In this document: piece by piece, positions 33,801-49,624 of the stretch
Position numbering within the stretch: position 1 is the stretch's first letter
Layout of the letters: the number at the start of each line of letters is the position of its first letter
Assembly (NCBI GenBank): GCA_036873135.1
Contig: JAPTYO010000011.1
Location: 6,060,298 to 6,124,297, forward strand
DNA: 64,000 bases
Reading direction: 5' to 3'
Source: Clarkia xantiana subsp. parviflora
Taxonomy: Eukaryota; Streptophyta; Magnoliopsida; Myrtales; Onagraceae
Notes under the pieces: model-generated
What the model was told of the DNA's origin: nothing
Seen by the model: only the letters and a program-made list of their open reading frames with translations
Database searches by the model: none
Position numbers and translations under genes: made by a program

Positions 33801-34321
33801 AAAATAATTCAATATCTGGATTAATTGGTTTTGCAGATGCAGGGTATTTATCTGATCCACACAAGGGCCGATCTCAAACAGGTTATTTATTCACATGTGG
33901 CGGTACAGCTATATCATGGCGGTCAATGAAGCAATCATTAGCAGATGCATCCTCAAACCACGCAGAGATAATCGCATTGCATGAGGCAAGCTGGGAGTGT
34001 GTCTGGTTAAGATCGATGACGCACCATATTCAGAAGATGTGCAACTTACCTTTAGATGAAAAGGTACCTACTATATTGTATGAGGATAATGCAGCATGTA
34101 TTGCTCAGATGAAGGAATGCTACATCAAAGGAGACAGGACGAAGCACATTTCCCCTAAACTATTCTTCACCTATGATCTTGAGAAGAAAGGCGACATCAA
34201 CATCCAACAAGTCCGTTCCAGTGATAATCTAGCAGATTTATTCACGAAGGCTTTACCAACTGCGACATTCGAGAGACTGGTGAACATAATTGGATTGCGT
34301 CGACTAAAAGAGATTATGTGA
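30830..34321 (+). pseudogene. Copia pol: protease, integrase, reverse transcriptase, RNase H, with frameshifts
   Basis: The protease site reads CLADCASTHTIL, a degenerate form of the usual DSG motif. The integrase zinc part (WHDRLGHPG...FSCAACSQGK) is followed by catalytic blocks with Asp in VLIDASTRW, Asp in ILLDNAGEF and Glu in TQNGLAES. The frame shifts near 31490 and near 31985, then TGA at 32355, then shifts again near 32690. RT is in one frame from 32870: RYKARLVAQGFSQRPDVDY, LMDVVTAYLYGSLDSEIYMK, LNKSLYGLKQSGRMWYNRL. The catalytic YVDD is changed to YVDY (33320-33331), which should abolish polymerase activity. RNase H follows: GFADAGYLSDPHKGRSQTGY, NHAEIIALHEA. Ends at TGA 34319. Confidence 0.9.
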
Positions 34322-34531
34322 TCATGGGGAGAATCTACAAGCGCTGTACTCTTTTTCCCTTAGCCAAGGTTTTGTCCAATCGGGTTTTCCTGGTAAGGTT
34401 TTTAACGAGGCAGCTTACAAAAGGGATCATTAATTGTGTACTCTTTTTCCTTATTAGATTTTTTTCCCACAGGGTTTTTTCTAGTAAGGTTTTAACGATG
34501 CACAATTCCCTTATGAACATCCAAGGGGGAG

Positions 34532-34739
34532 TGTTATGAATATATGTTTTAGAGAATTAAATGGATGTTCAATATTTATGTATATATCAACTTCCTTATT
34601 TACACTTTCCTTGTATTAATTATTCTTGTTCTTCAAGAATGTGTAACTCTATATAAAGGGCTCTTGTACATGAGAATAAGACATCCCAATTTACTCTCTT
34701 AATATCATCTTTCTCTTGTCTTTGGTATGTTTCATAACA
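34532..34739 (+). repeat. 3' LTR of the Copia element
   Basis: Begins TGTTATGAATATATG straight after the polypurine tract and ends TTTCATAACA. About three substitutions separate it from the 5' LTR, for example TTTACTCTTT versus TTTACACTTT. Confidence 0.93.
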
Positions 34740-34744
34740 AATAT

Positions 34745-35690
34745 ATATTTTTACCAGTATTGAGCTATCTATATTTTGAAAACGGATCACATCATCCCTT
34801 ATATAAATCCTTGTTTCGGCTGAAACTCATTAGTGCTAAGCATTATTGGACAATTAATCATTCTTACCAACAACAAAGATTTGAGAGCAAAACCTAATAC
34901 CTAGAATAATGAGGTTATAAACGTCACTCTATTATCGAGTATTTTATTGAGACCCTAAGTTTATTTCTGAAAGAAAGTACACCCAGATTCCCATTAGTTT
35001 TCAGATAAGATCCCCATTATTTTGTATGTAAGACTAAGATCCCCATTATTATTTTATAAGAACTCATTATTATTTTGTAATACTCAATTCAATCCATTTA
35101 TCTCTTTAATAGATTATGAATTGTACTTAATCTAATATAATGTCCTACATGATGACCAATTAATAGAAAAAATGAAAATTATGTGAATCATACAATATGT
35201 TTGAAAAAATGGATTCTAGTACTAACAACATGTTTTAAAACAACAGTGTTTGGTACTTTCTTCAATTATCCGCCTAAATTTTCCCTAAAGTACATTATAA
35301 ATTAAAAAAATTACCGGATATTTTTCAAAATATAAAAATAAAGACCCAATAACTTATACTAATAATATGATAGTGTCCTGACTCTATTGAGGCTCAATTG
35401 ATCATCAGTCGGTTCTTGTCCAATTTGACTCAATTGTAACATTTATATACGCCATTAGTGTTTTACTTGTGATGCTTTAAAAATTACTCAATTAACTTTG
35501 TACATTTGAAATATAGTTAACTTTGTAGAGATTGATTGAATAAAGTAACAATTATTATCGTTTTGAAACATGTTATACATCTTAAAACAAGTTAGTACTA
35601 AAAATTATTTTTTTCATCCATGTTGTATGTTTTATATAATTTTTTTCAATGAAATACAGTTATATATTAAATATTCACAAAAAAAATTAC
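34745..35690. other. AT-rich intergenic stretch, nothing recognised
   Basis: No coding sequence or delimited element is seen. The text is AT-rich with repeats of CCCCATTATTATTTTGTA near 34990-35070. Confidence 0.4.
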
Positions 35691-35699
35691 AAAGCGTAC

Positions 35700-36013
35700 C
35701 CCCATTACAAATATTTTAGATACGCCACTTAGGACCATAGTATACTTCTTTCTACCTGTGAGGTTTAGTTCAAGGGACTAGCGCCCTCTTTTCCGTGTTG
35801 AGCGAGATTGAGGGACCTTGGTCGGCGAACCGCAAAGCAATCTAGTTGAAGACGCTTGTGAGCAAAGGACGTGGATATCAATAACGTAGGATCGACTACG
35901 TAGGAGGATCCGATCTTCAAGTAAAGACTTGCGGGATAATCTCACCAAGAATTGTTAATTTACTTATCGTAATCTTTATGATTATCCATTATTTTTAACA
36001 ATGGTATCACAAC
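35700..36013 (+). mobile_element. LTR relic followed by a Copia-type primer site
   Basis: A GC-richer block ends ATTATTTTTAACA, and after one A is directly followed by TGGTATCACAAC (36002-36013). This is close to the TGGTATCAGAGC primer site complementary to initiator tRNA-Met used by many Copia elements. No internal coding region follows and no second LTR was found, so this is a remnant. Confidence 0.5.
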
Positions 36014-36019
36014 TACTAT

Positions 36020-37312
36020 ATGTTGTGTTTACGGTTTTTGATTGATCATTCTATTTATGAACTTGGGGTTTCAGAAACACTAGTTTAGGTAGGGGTGATC
36101 AAAATAATTTGGTCACCACAAACACTACAACAAATCAGGATATCAGTGACGATTGGTTATGACAAAATTGAATTTATCACAGAAAAAAGTTATATTAGTG
36201 ACAACTGAAATAATATGTCACTCTTAATATAAATATGAGTTAAGGGTTCACTTCATACCATATATTTTCACAAAATACACTGTTCATATCATATCTTTTT
36301 TTGTACCAATTTGGTACCGAACGTTTCCATTTTGTACCGTGACAATCACGTGACCAAGTTCTGTCAATTTTAACTGCAAATTTGGACTGAGACATCAAAT
36401 TACAACAAAAGTGGAACTTCACACAGTTTATAGGTTACTAACCTAGTTCTTCTTATGTTCCAAAGTGTCAACGTGTTATAATACAAAGATCAAGAGAAGT
36501 TTAAATTCAAATTAAGTATTCATATATATTATATAGTGTAGGCATGTCACTATAAATATTGTATATAAATATCACAAGAAGTTGATATATATCAATATCA
36601 AGTATAAAAAGGTGATGTAAAAAGGTATTGGCATTTTTTGACTAGTCTCCTCTTGTCCTAGAAAGCAAATACGACACAGCTTTGTAGCTTTTGCAATGGA
36701 GAGGTCTTCTCTTTGGCGCATCAAAAGAATGAAACTTTGGTGTCCCCCAGCAAAAAGACAGATCGAGGATCTCATCTCTGTGTGGAGCATGGAACTCACC
36801 ATGCATCAATGAAGTGCCACCACTCAACCATTTTTTAAGAGCAGGTAGATAGATATAGTTAGATACTGATATAGAGAAGAAATAATACATCGGATAAACA
36901 AACAGAAGTAATAACACTTCCAACATAAAAACACAAGCTTATAACTTTGGTTAGTAATAACACTTCATAAATGTACTAGTGATGCACGGAGACGTGTGTA
37001 AAACATACATGTGATGGGTCCATATATGGCTCGGTAAAGCAATCTTATTGACCTCCAACATGACAAAGAAACTAAACTCGGGACGTTCGTGTAGAGTATG
37101 CATGTACTTAGGGATGAAGCCGGGGAAGATTATATAATTGAGGGGCAAAAGTAAGATTTAAAGGACTAGACATGTTGTAAAATGTGTTATTGGCACTACG
37201 ATTTTTCTGATCAAATGAATGAGAAATTGATGTTCTTAGTTAGTATGTCTAGTTATCGTTGTCTATATTCTGTCTAGCTTCGATAAATCCGACGTGGAAT
37301 ATAATAGCTTCA
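36020..37312. other. Intergenic stretch, no gene seen
   Basis: CACTACAACAAATCAGG at 36123 resembles a CACTA-element terminus, but no opposite end was found. Minus-strand ORFs at 36572-36926 overlap each other in different frames and have no family features. Confidence 0.4.
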
Positions 37313-37321
37313 TTATTAGTA

Positions 37322-37852
37322 GGGTTAATAACTAAAAAACTGTCCAAGGTTTACCTATGTTAAAATTAGGTGTCTGAAGTTTGAAATGTTAAAATGGACT
37401 GTCCCAAGTTTCATTTTTGTTGAAATTTGGTGTCTCGGCGTGATTACTTTAGAGAAGTCAATTCCGACGAAACCGTTTGTCAAATTCGAGCTCTCATACA
37501 CATTCCCTTCTCGTCATCTTGCCGGGACCGTCACCTAAAAATTTGGTCACATCCGGGCAAGTAAATCTCGCTCTATTGTCCTAGGAAAATGGCTCCACAC
37601 CACTCTTATAGAAACTTTTTTTTAATATTCAATTTTTAGGTGAAATTTGACGATTTTGTGAAAAGTAAAGAGTGATGGATTATGATTGGGTTGGTGGGTT
37701 GATGAAAATGATTGAATGGAGATGAAAAGTTGCACAAAGACACCAAATTTCAACTAAAATGAAACTTGGGACAGTCCATTTTAACATTTGAAACTTCGGA
37801 CACCTAATTTTAACATAGGGTAAACCTTGGACAATTTTTTAGTTATTAACCC
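37322..37852. mobile_element. MULE-type MITE (531 bp) with perfect 9-bp target duplication
   Basis: Flanked by TTATTAGTA on both sides (37313-37321 and 37853-37861). The terminal repeats are about 115 bp and begin GGGTTAATAACTAAAAAA, differing at few positions between arms. No ORF. It may sit inside a solo LTR (TGTTATTGGC at 37185 to TTCTAACA at 38215), but that outer element lacks a target duplication and is not called. Confidence 0.9.
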
Positions 37853-37861
37853 TTATTAGTA

Positions 37862-39241
37862 TATATATATATATGGGTTTCATTCGTATTTATTCATGTG
37901 TTGTTAATGCACACTTCAATCCTTCTTATAAAATAGTGAGGTTCATCTCTTCTATTCGATATTCGTTTTCTCTCAGTTTGTAATAAACGATCGTTTGATT
38001 TCTTGGTTGTTGTGTCGACTTATTCCTGTTTTTGGTGGAGGTCTAACATGTTAGGTTCCATTGGTGGAAGCTGTGTGCTAGATTGTTGCTGATATATCTG
38101 TCAAAGTTCTTGTATCATCTGTGATCGAGCGATTATAACCTTATATTATTATTGGTGTTAGATTGATCATACATTGTTTCATCATCAAAATTGACAATAT
38201 CATATATTTCTAACATTCTCACAACACAACGTGCACACACATAATGATGGTCGGTGTGTATAATGAAAACACGAATGTAGCTAGATATCATGCAAAATGT
38301 CCTACTCCTTGATTAAGGCTTAATTTATTTAGTAATAATTAATGCAAAAGCAGCTAATAATATATATACACATTTTGAATTTGTGGTAAACAACAAGTCT
38401 TAGTGAAAGGGACTCCTATATTGAATTGTAAATAAAATAGTTGATATATATACTTGATGATGATGGCTGCCACCTTTAATTACGTGGCAAATGCTATTTA
38501 CTTTTACATTACCGACGATTCATTTCATTTCATGCAACACAAAGTGGGACTTTAAGGTTTGAGGAATTTCCTCAAAAGGGCTGAAAGATAAATGTCCCAA
38601 AACCCCCCATCTTATAATGAATTGACACAACTCAATCCTAAAACCATTCTTTCTTTCATTTTGTTCTCAAAATATATTAATTACTTGAGTATATAAACTT
38701 TTTCTCCACGAATTGTAACGTTAGTCATCCACTTGCGAGTAATTTTACTTGAATACAAACTTATAAATTGCATGGAAACTTTCTCTAAATTTTACTCTAT
38801 GGGTTCACGTACGTTATGTACATGGATTACCTCTATATATTGAAGTGTTATAATATAAGAAATATAATATTACACTAGAAAATAACTTTTTTTTATTTAT
38901 TTAATCTTATCCCTAATATAATGCACTCACTAATAATGGTGCATGTGAATAGTCGTCATATTACATTCAAAAGTAGTAGAGCCGTTGCTATAAGTGAAGT
39001 TTCATAGCCTTTTTAGGAATAGAGAGAAGGTCAAAGTCAAACCACATGAACACAATGACATGGACTCCAGCTTAATTAATTAAAGCACAATCTATCGTGA
39101 AAGGAAAGCTAGCTAGCTTTCTTGGATGAAGGAACTTGAAAAAGACACAAATCTGCCCTACTTATTCCTTAATCTTACCCTACTACACTGAGATTCATTA
39201 TTACTTACTTACATTACTAAAACTGATTATAAGTGCGTGTA
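37862..39241. other. Intergenic stretch, no gene seen
   Basis: Position 37900-38100 has a TATAAAATAG motif and C/T-rich text reminiscent of an LTR R-U5 region (see the MITE at 37322). The rest is AT-rich with no supported feature. Confidence 0.4.
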
Positions 39242-39250
39242 ATATCTTTA

Positions 39251-41356
39251 GGGATTATAACTAAATTGGTACATGAGTTAACACTCCAAAACGAATTTGT
39301 ATCTGATATGATTTTTGTGATAAATTGGTATATGAGATAACTTAGGTATTGCACCGTCAGGTTTTTCGTTTGTTATTCACGGAAATGGTCACGTGCGTTG
39401 CACGTGCACCAGTTTTGGCGTATGAAAAGAAGAAAATATCATTATGCATTAAAGAAATAGAACCTGCCCCCTTTCTTCTTCCTCATTCCAATTAGGGTTT
39501 AGCAAGTTCAATTTCAATGAAATCTGTCCACCACACGAGCTGCGATTTCGCTCCCCCACCTCAAATTAATGTCTTCAATGGCTTCTAGTAGTTCGATGGT
39601 CACACCCAATCAAAGAAAATGTGGTTCTACACTGATTGTTGTAGTTAAAACTTGAGCACTTGTGAAAATAAGGGTAAACTCACATAGTATACTGAAGTCT
39701 AGAGATAAGAGCATCAATTATAGTTACATGGGAAATGTTGCCATGAATTGATGATCTCTCTCTTAGTAACTGCATTCTCGGTGACAAGTTGTTAGATCCC
39801 TGCATGAAGACATGGAAACTCGGTCATAATTCATTAACAACGTTCTCCAGCTCGAAATGAAAGCAGTAGACAACAGATATTCATCTTGTACTCTCTTAAG
39901 TCATCCCTGATTGAACTAAAAAGTTCTGCATGCTCCCTCATCGAATTGATGTTTCCCTTAATTTGTCTAAATTCCTACAATAAAACATGTGGAGTTCATT
40001 ACTGAGAACAAGCTGCAAGAACACTGATGGCAAAATAGATGTCATTCATATACTTGTATGTAGATGTTTATTATTAAGCTCATAGCTCACTAAACATCAT
40101 AAGGAAACTCTTCATGTAATGGACAAGCGCATAAAAGAAGAGCATGGAAGTAACCCTTCATTTTTAAGATAGCACAAATTGGAAAGTAAAATGTAGTAAT
40201 CTGACACGGTAACTAATGAAAACTTGTTAACTTCGTTGGTAGACTAGGTGTTGATAGAGTTGAAAATTACTACGTCTCAAACTTATAGCAAATCAGTAAG
40301 CATTCATGCAGCTGTTTTGTAAAATAAGATTAATTTAGTGGAACATATACTTTGCATTAGCCGATAAAAGAATTCGGTTGTCCGTATTTCAATCTGTACG
40401 ATGTAAATGTTTGTCCTCATGCTAAGCAAGTTTTTGCCAAGGTAAAGAAGATGATTACTGTTGCAGATGAAAAACTTGAGAAACATCAACAAAATGAGAA
40501 GATTTTTCACGTAAAGGAGAAGATTCATCAAGAAAAGGAGATGCTCGTTAGAAGTTTTATCAGCAAAAGGTGAAGATATATAACAGAAAGTGAAGACTTA
40601 TAAAATTCTTAATGTCATATTACTTAGGTTATTGTTAATTTCTGTATTTGGTTTCTAGGAGTGTTTATGTACAATGTTGGAAAGTGTTATCTCTTTTGGT
40701 GTTGTTGTTTTAGAATTGTAGTTGTTATGTTGTAATTGTTTCAATGTTGTTCTGACATTACTTTGACGTTCAAAGTTAATATATGGTATGTTATAGCTGT
40801 TGCATATTGGTACATGAGTGTGTATAGATACTCCTAAACAAATCACCTCTTTTCGCTGCCAATGACATCAATCATGTGCATCACACTTTTCTTCTCTTTT
40901 CAGTCACCAACCATTTTGTATCAATCAATTCACAAAGTAGGTCACAGTTGCTTGGGTGTTTAAATGTTGACAGTTGAAAACTTTTCCAATTGCCCGAGAT
41001 TTTAACCACTCAAATCAGTCTAGAACCGCATTTTCTTTGATTGGGTGTGACCATTGAAATACTAGAAGCCATTGAAGACATTAATTTGAGGTGGGAAGTG
41101 AAAATTGCAGCTCGTGGTGGACAGATGTCATTGAAATTAAACTTGCTAAACCCTAATTGGAATGAGGAAGAAGAAATGAAGCCGGTTCTATTTCTTTTCT
41201 GCAAAATGGTATTTTCGTCTTTTCAGACGCCAAAATTGGTCACGTGCGACCTTTCAGTCAATAACTAATGAAAAACATGATGGTGGAACACCTAGGCTAT
41301 CTCAGGTACCAATTTGTCACAAAAATTATATCGAGTATCTATTTGGTTATAATTCT
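39251..41356. mobile_element. Pack-MULE-like element (2.1 kb) with long inverted repeats and captured gene fragment
   Basis: Two arms of about 350-400 bp are inverted copies (39251 to about 39650 and about 41025-41356). They share blocks such as CCAATTAGGGTTTAGCAAG, ATTAATGTCTTCAATGGCTT and ACACCCAATCAAAGAAAATG and their reverse complements. The ends GGGATTATAAC and, in reverse, AGAATTATAAC match the GGGT-type MULE ends elsewhere in the window. Flanks ATATCTTTA and ATATGTATA match at 7 of 9, fitting a decayed 9-bp duplication. The middle lacks transposase but holds exons of a Golgi SNARE gene. Confidence 0.8.
39728..39974 (-). pseudogene. Captured fragment of a Golgi SNARE gene (GOS1/GOS12 type) inside the Pack-MULE
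   Basis: Two minus-strand exon remnants lie in order. The first (39974-39885), after an intact TTGTAG acceptor, reads EFRQIKGNINSMREHAELF then SSIRDDLREYK. The second (39799-39728), after ATGCAG, reads GSNNLSPRMQLLRERSS then IHGNISH and ends at GTAACT. This matches the middle of plant GOS1-type Qb-SNAREs, which act in transport within the Golgi. The donor after the first exon has changed (AAG|ATGAAT), and neither the N-terminal part nor the SNARE motif and membrane anchor is present. It therefore cannot make a working SNARE. Retained intron shows capture of genomic DNA, not cDNA. Confidence 0.82.
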
Positions 41357-41369
41357 ATATGTATATATA

Positions 41370-41815
41370 TTTACGTGCACTCTGAATATCATCACTTATC
41401 AGAAGTTTTGGTTTTTTTCTTCATCATATCAGCACTTGTTCATAATTCCATATCATGAAATCAATCGGCCTCAAGAAGACTGATACACATTCCGACAATT
41501 CGTTCCGCCATGTTCTGATTTCTGAGTGCTAATATGATTGTAATTTTGAGCAACTTCAAGAGCATAGTATAACCCAGACTAAAACCTAAATGTTGGAACT
41601 TCAATCATTTACGTTAAATTTAACACCACGAACAAGATGAGTGCAACTGAATATTCAAAACAAGAATTACATTTACTTTTGTGCTACTATTTGATACTGT
41701 CAGCTACCACCACCCTGAAACTTTCCACTAACTATTTTACATGAAGATTCCTAACAAGTTACCTAAAGAGTCAAGTTCCTCAAATCCATATATTACAGCA
41801 GTTAACTTGATCAAA
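41370..41815. other. Intergenic, downstream of the UBP pseudogene
   Basis: Short AT-rich stretch between the Pack-MULE and the pseudogene's last exon, perhaps including its old 3' UTR. No feature supported. Confidence 0.35.
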
Positions 41816-41820
41816 TCCAT

Positions 41821-46776
<4,956 letters not shown>

Positions 46777-46779
46777 CGA

Positions 46780-47045
46780 CACCTCCGCCGCCGTCGCACA
46801 CCGCCGGCGGCACGGATCTGGTGGAGATGAAGGGGGATTCTATTTTTCCCAGGAGGGAGAATCATTACTCATTAGATTGAAAACTTAGGTGGCAGAAAAG
46901 AAAAGCAGCAGGTCCGACAGTTTGTTAAGGCCCAATTTTGGGAAGTGAAGGGACCGGAAAAATACAACAGTGGGTGATTTGGGCTGAAGTTAATTTATTT
47001 TCTAGTTTGGGCTTGATTTCACTACTTATCTCTTCCTTGTTGTTA
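46780..47045. other. Upstream flank of the UBP pseudogene
   Basis: GC-rich around 46780-46830 (CGCCGCCGTCGCACACCGCC), as in a plant gene's first exon or leader. No further gene is seen before the Helitron. Confidence 0.4.
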
Positions 47046-47111
47046 TCTACTATATTATATTAATTCGGCATCGAAAGCTATCTGGCTGACACGTGGACGG
47101 TTTGTCAGTCA

Positions 47112-47247
47112 GCGTTGCCTAATTTAATCGGAATTTAATAGGGGTTCTCTAAATTTAGATACATAATATTGATTGATTCGCGTTGCCTAATTTAATCGGA
47201 ATTTAATAGGGGTTCTCTAAATTTAGATACATAATATTGATTGATTC
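47112..47247. repeat. 68-bp tandem duplication, two copies
   Basis: GCGTTGCCTAATTTAATCGG starts at 47112 and again at 47180, and the two units look identical through TAATATTGATTGATTC. A recent duplication within the Helitron. Confidence 0.93.
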
Positions 47248-47742
47248 AAAATTAAGAAGTAGTTTTATATCCTATTTTGGTCTATACGCAATTTAAAGAA
47301 ACGAATTAATGAAAAGTTTCCATTTAAATAGTAATTCTATACAGTTTGGTTCCGGAAGACCATAGACCGCCACGTAAGCAGTGTATTTATAGAATAAAAT
47401 AAATTATTATCAATGATAATATACAAAACGTACAAAACCTAAACCATAGTTTGAGCATTAAATATGTATTAACCTAAACCTTAGCTTGAGCATTAAATAT
47501 AGTAGATATATAAATATTTTTTTTCTCTCCCTATACATAACAGAAGCCGTCGTAAATATATTTAATAAAAACGTTATACATAGAAATAATATATATAATA
47601 ATAATAAATAAATATTTTTTTTTTCCAAAGTATAATAATAAATAATTATAAATTAGAAAGCAATAGATTATAAACACAAACGCATCTTTGTACACTCTCC
47701 GTTTATTTAAAATTTCTACTTTTCTTTTCGACGGCAAAAAAG

Positions 47743-48073
47743 ATGGATGAGATTAAAAAGCAGCCGATTGAAACCGATGCTTCGGCAAATCAAAACTACC
47801 ATCGCCAAAGCAGTGTGAGACTCTATCTATCTATATATCTCTTCCATGACTGCACTTTCTACGGATAGAACAATAACTTTTATGTATGAATGATGATAAA
47901 GTTGATATAGATGAATATTAGGTGGAGGGGAAATTAGCGAAGCAGAAAGAAGTGGACGCTTGGCTTCCAATCACTTCCGCAAGAAACGTAAAATACTTCA
48001 TTTTTTACAGTGTCACTGCCATGGTCGGAGCCGGCGCCGTCAGTCTTCCTTACGCCAGGTCTCTACTGGAATG
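47743..48073 (+). pseudogene. Captured LHT-type amino-acid transporter exons in the Helitron
   Basis: Exon 1 (47743-47814) reads MDEIKKQPIETDASANQNYH and ends at a GTGAGA donor. Exon 2 (47922-48073), after an ATTAG acceptor, reads KEVDAWLPITSARNVKYFIF then YSVTAMVGAGAVSLPYA and RSLLEW, ending at TG|GTCAGT, the phase used in LHT genes. This is the N-terminal cytosolic stretch and first membrane segment of lysine/histidine-transporter-like AAAP permeases. The remaining membrane segments were not recognised downstream, so no transporter can be made. The plus strand matches the Helitron's own orientation. Confidence 0.82.
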
Positions 48074-49006
48074 GTCAGTCATTTATGTATACAAAAATAA
48101 CAAATAATTATAAATTAGCAAACCTATGAATATATTTATCTACGGATATAAAGTTTGTATTTAATTACTAGAATCTAATAAATTGAATATTATAAACTCA
48201 TAAAGCAATTGATACAATCGAGCCATATATATATCGAATTTCTAAAGAATTATAGCAATATTGAATAGTTCTAACCTTGGTCGTAAGAAAAAGATAATAA
48301 AATCTTGAGAAAAAAAGAGCTGTTTAAGTTTCTCTGTACTCAATTTTATGTTTAATCAAATATCGCATGTATGGAAAAATCGAGCAAAAAGCATTTGCTG
48401 AGGTGCTTTCGTTACTCCTAATTAATGTCTAGCAAGCATAGTATGGTTTTTCGTCGACTGGAGCTTTATTGATTTTATGGTTTGGTGGATTATTTACAAC
48501 AAGTTCCTCATATCTCATTGCAAACATAATTATTCTTCTTCTTTTTTTAACAATTATAATCCCCTGTAACTATTATATTTGTTCACTTCATTTTTTTATA
48601 ACTTCTATGATATTTTATTATGGTTTGTTTATATTATATATTCGAACTTTATATAAAATTTAATATAATTATATTCAATCAAAATATCTATATTCAGTTG
48701 GCAAAACTCAAATTATATATATATATATATATAAGTTACCATACACTTAGCGCGAGGTCAAAGTACAGTAAAACACATAAAATAACAATAAAAACTAAAA
48801 CATAATGATATCAGATCATATGTACTCATAAATTAAATTTAACTTTATCAACGAATTTATCAACGATTAATTTTATCCATAAGTGATCTATACTTAAATT
48901 TTTCCTTATAAAAAATAAAAAAATGATTTAATTTCTTTCTCGCGCTGTGCGCGGGATAAGTCTCTAGTTTAGACTAAATTATCGAATCTGGTTTATATAG
49001 AATTAA

Positions 49007-49619
49007 GGGTTAACAGTTTTTTTTTTTCTATCATGTTTGATAATTTTTGGGTATTGATCCAACATTGTCTTCTCTTTTTTTTTGCCTAGTTTTGGTACCA
49101 TATGTTTGAAAACTTTTGATTTTTAGTCCATCCGTTAGTTGACCGTCAGTTTGACCGTTAAATATCCACGTGACTTGCACATGCCTAGTCCCAAAATTTT
49201 ATTTTGTTCATTTTAGTCCTCAAATTATTATCCTAAATTTTTTTATTTATACAATTTAGCCCTAAAACATCATCAACGCACCCTAGGGCTAAATTGACCT
49301 AACCATGGTCCGACGATGGCTAGGTCGGACCATGGCTAGGTCAATTTAGTCCTAGGGTGCGGTTGATAATGTTTTAGGACTAAATTGCAAAAATATAAAA
49401 TTAGGACGGTAAATTTGAGGACCAAAATGAACAAAAGAAAATTTTGGGACTAGACATGTGCAACTCACATGGATATTTAACTGTCAAACTGACGGTCAAC
49501 TAACGGATGGACCAAAAGTCAAAAGTTTTCAAACATATGGTACCAAAACTAAAAAGAAAAAAAATGTTTGACCAAAACTCAAAGTTGTCAAACATGTTGA
49601 ACCTAAAATCCGTTAACCT
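49007..49619. mobile_element. Foldback MULE-type MITE (about 610 bp)
   Basis: Almost the whole element is one inverted repeat. GGGTTAACAG, GTTTGATAA, GGTACCATATGTTTGAAAAC, GTTGACCGTCAGTTTGAC and CCTAGGGCTAAATTGACC all recur in reverse in the right arm. The centre is near 49310. Flanks TAGAATTAA and TGAAACTAA match at 6 of 9, so the duplication is uncertain. It lies 40 bases from the Helitron end. Confidence 0.75.
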
Positions 49620-49624
49620 TGAAA

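Larger units (their letters stand above)
28780..34739 (+). mobile_element. Ty1/Copia LTR retrotransposon (5960 bp), nearly complete but inactive
   Basis: It is bounded by two 208-bp LTRs (TGTTATGAATATATG to TTTCATAACA) with a 5-bp target duplication AATAT on both sides (28775-28779 and 34740-34744). Order: LTR, primer site, gag, protease, integrase, RT, RNase H, polypurine tract (CCAAGGGGGAG) and LTR. Integrase before RT makes it Copia. The LTRs differ at about three visible positions, so insertion was recent in evolutionary terms, yet the coding part has several frame changes. A rotted relative is at 58590-60470. Confidence 0.93.
47046..48967 (+). mobile_element. Non-autonomous Helitron (1.9 kb) carrying an amino-acid transporter fragment
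   Basis: The 5' end is A|TCTACTATATTATATTAATT. The 3' end has hairpin CGCGCTGTGCGCG (48941-48953) followed 10 bases later by CTAG|T, so insertion is between A and T with no target duplication, as for Helitrons. A 68-bp tandem duplication (47112-47247) lies near the 5' end. No Rep/helicase is present. Confidence 0.8.

Noticed and set aside
36123..36139. CACTACAACAAATCAGG, a CACTA-transposon-like end (similar at 60771)
   Set aside because: No opposite terminus (TTGTAGTG) was found, so no element can be delimited.
37185..38215. Possible solo LTR (TGTTAT...TCTAACA) around the MITE at 37322
   Set aside because: Flanking 5-mers (AAATG and TTCTC) do not match and no second copy is available.
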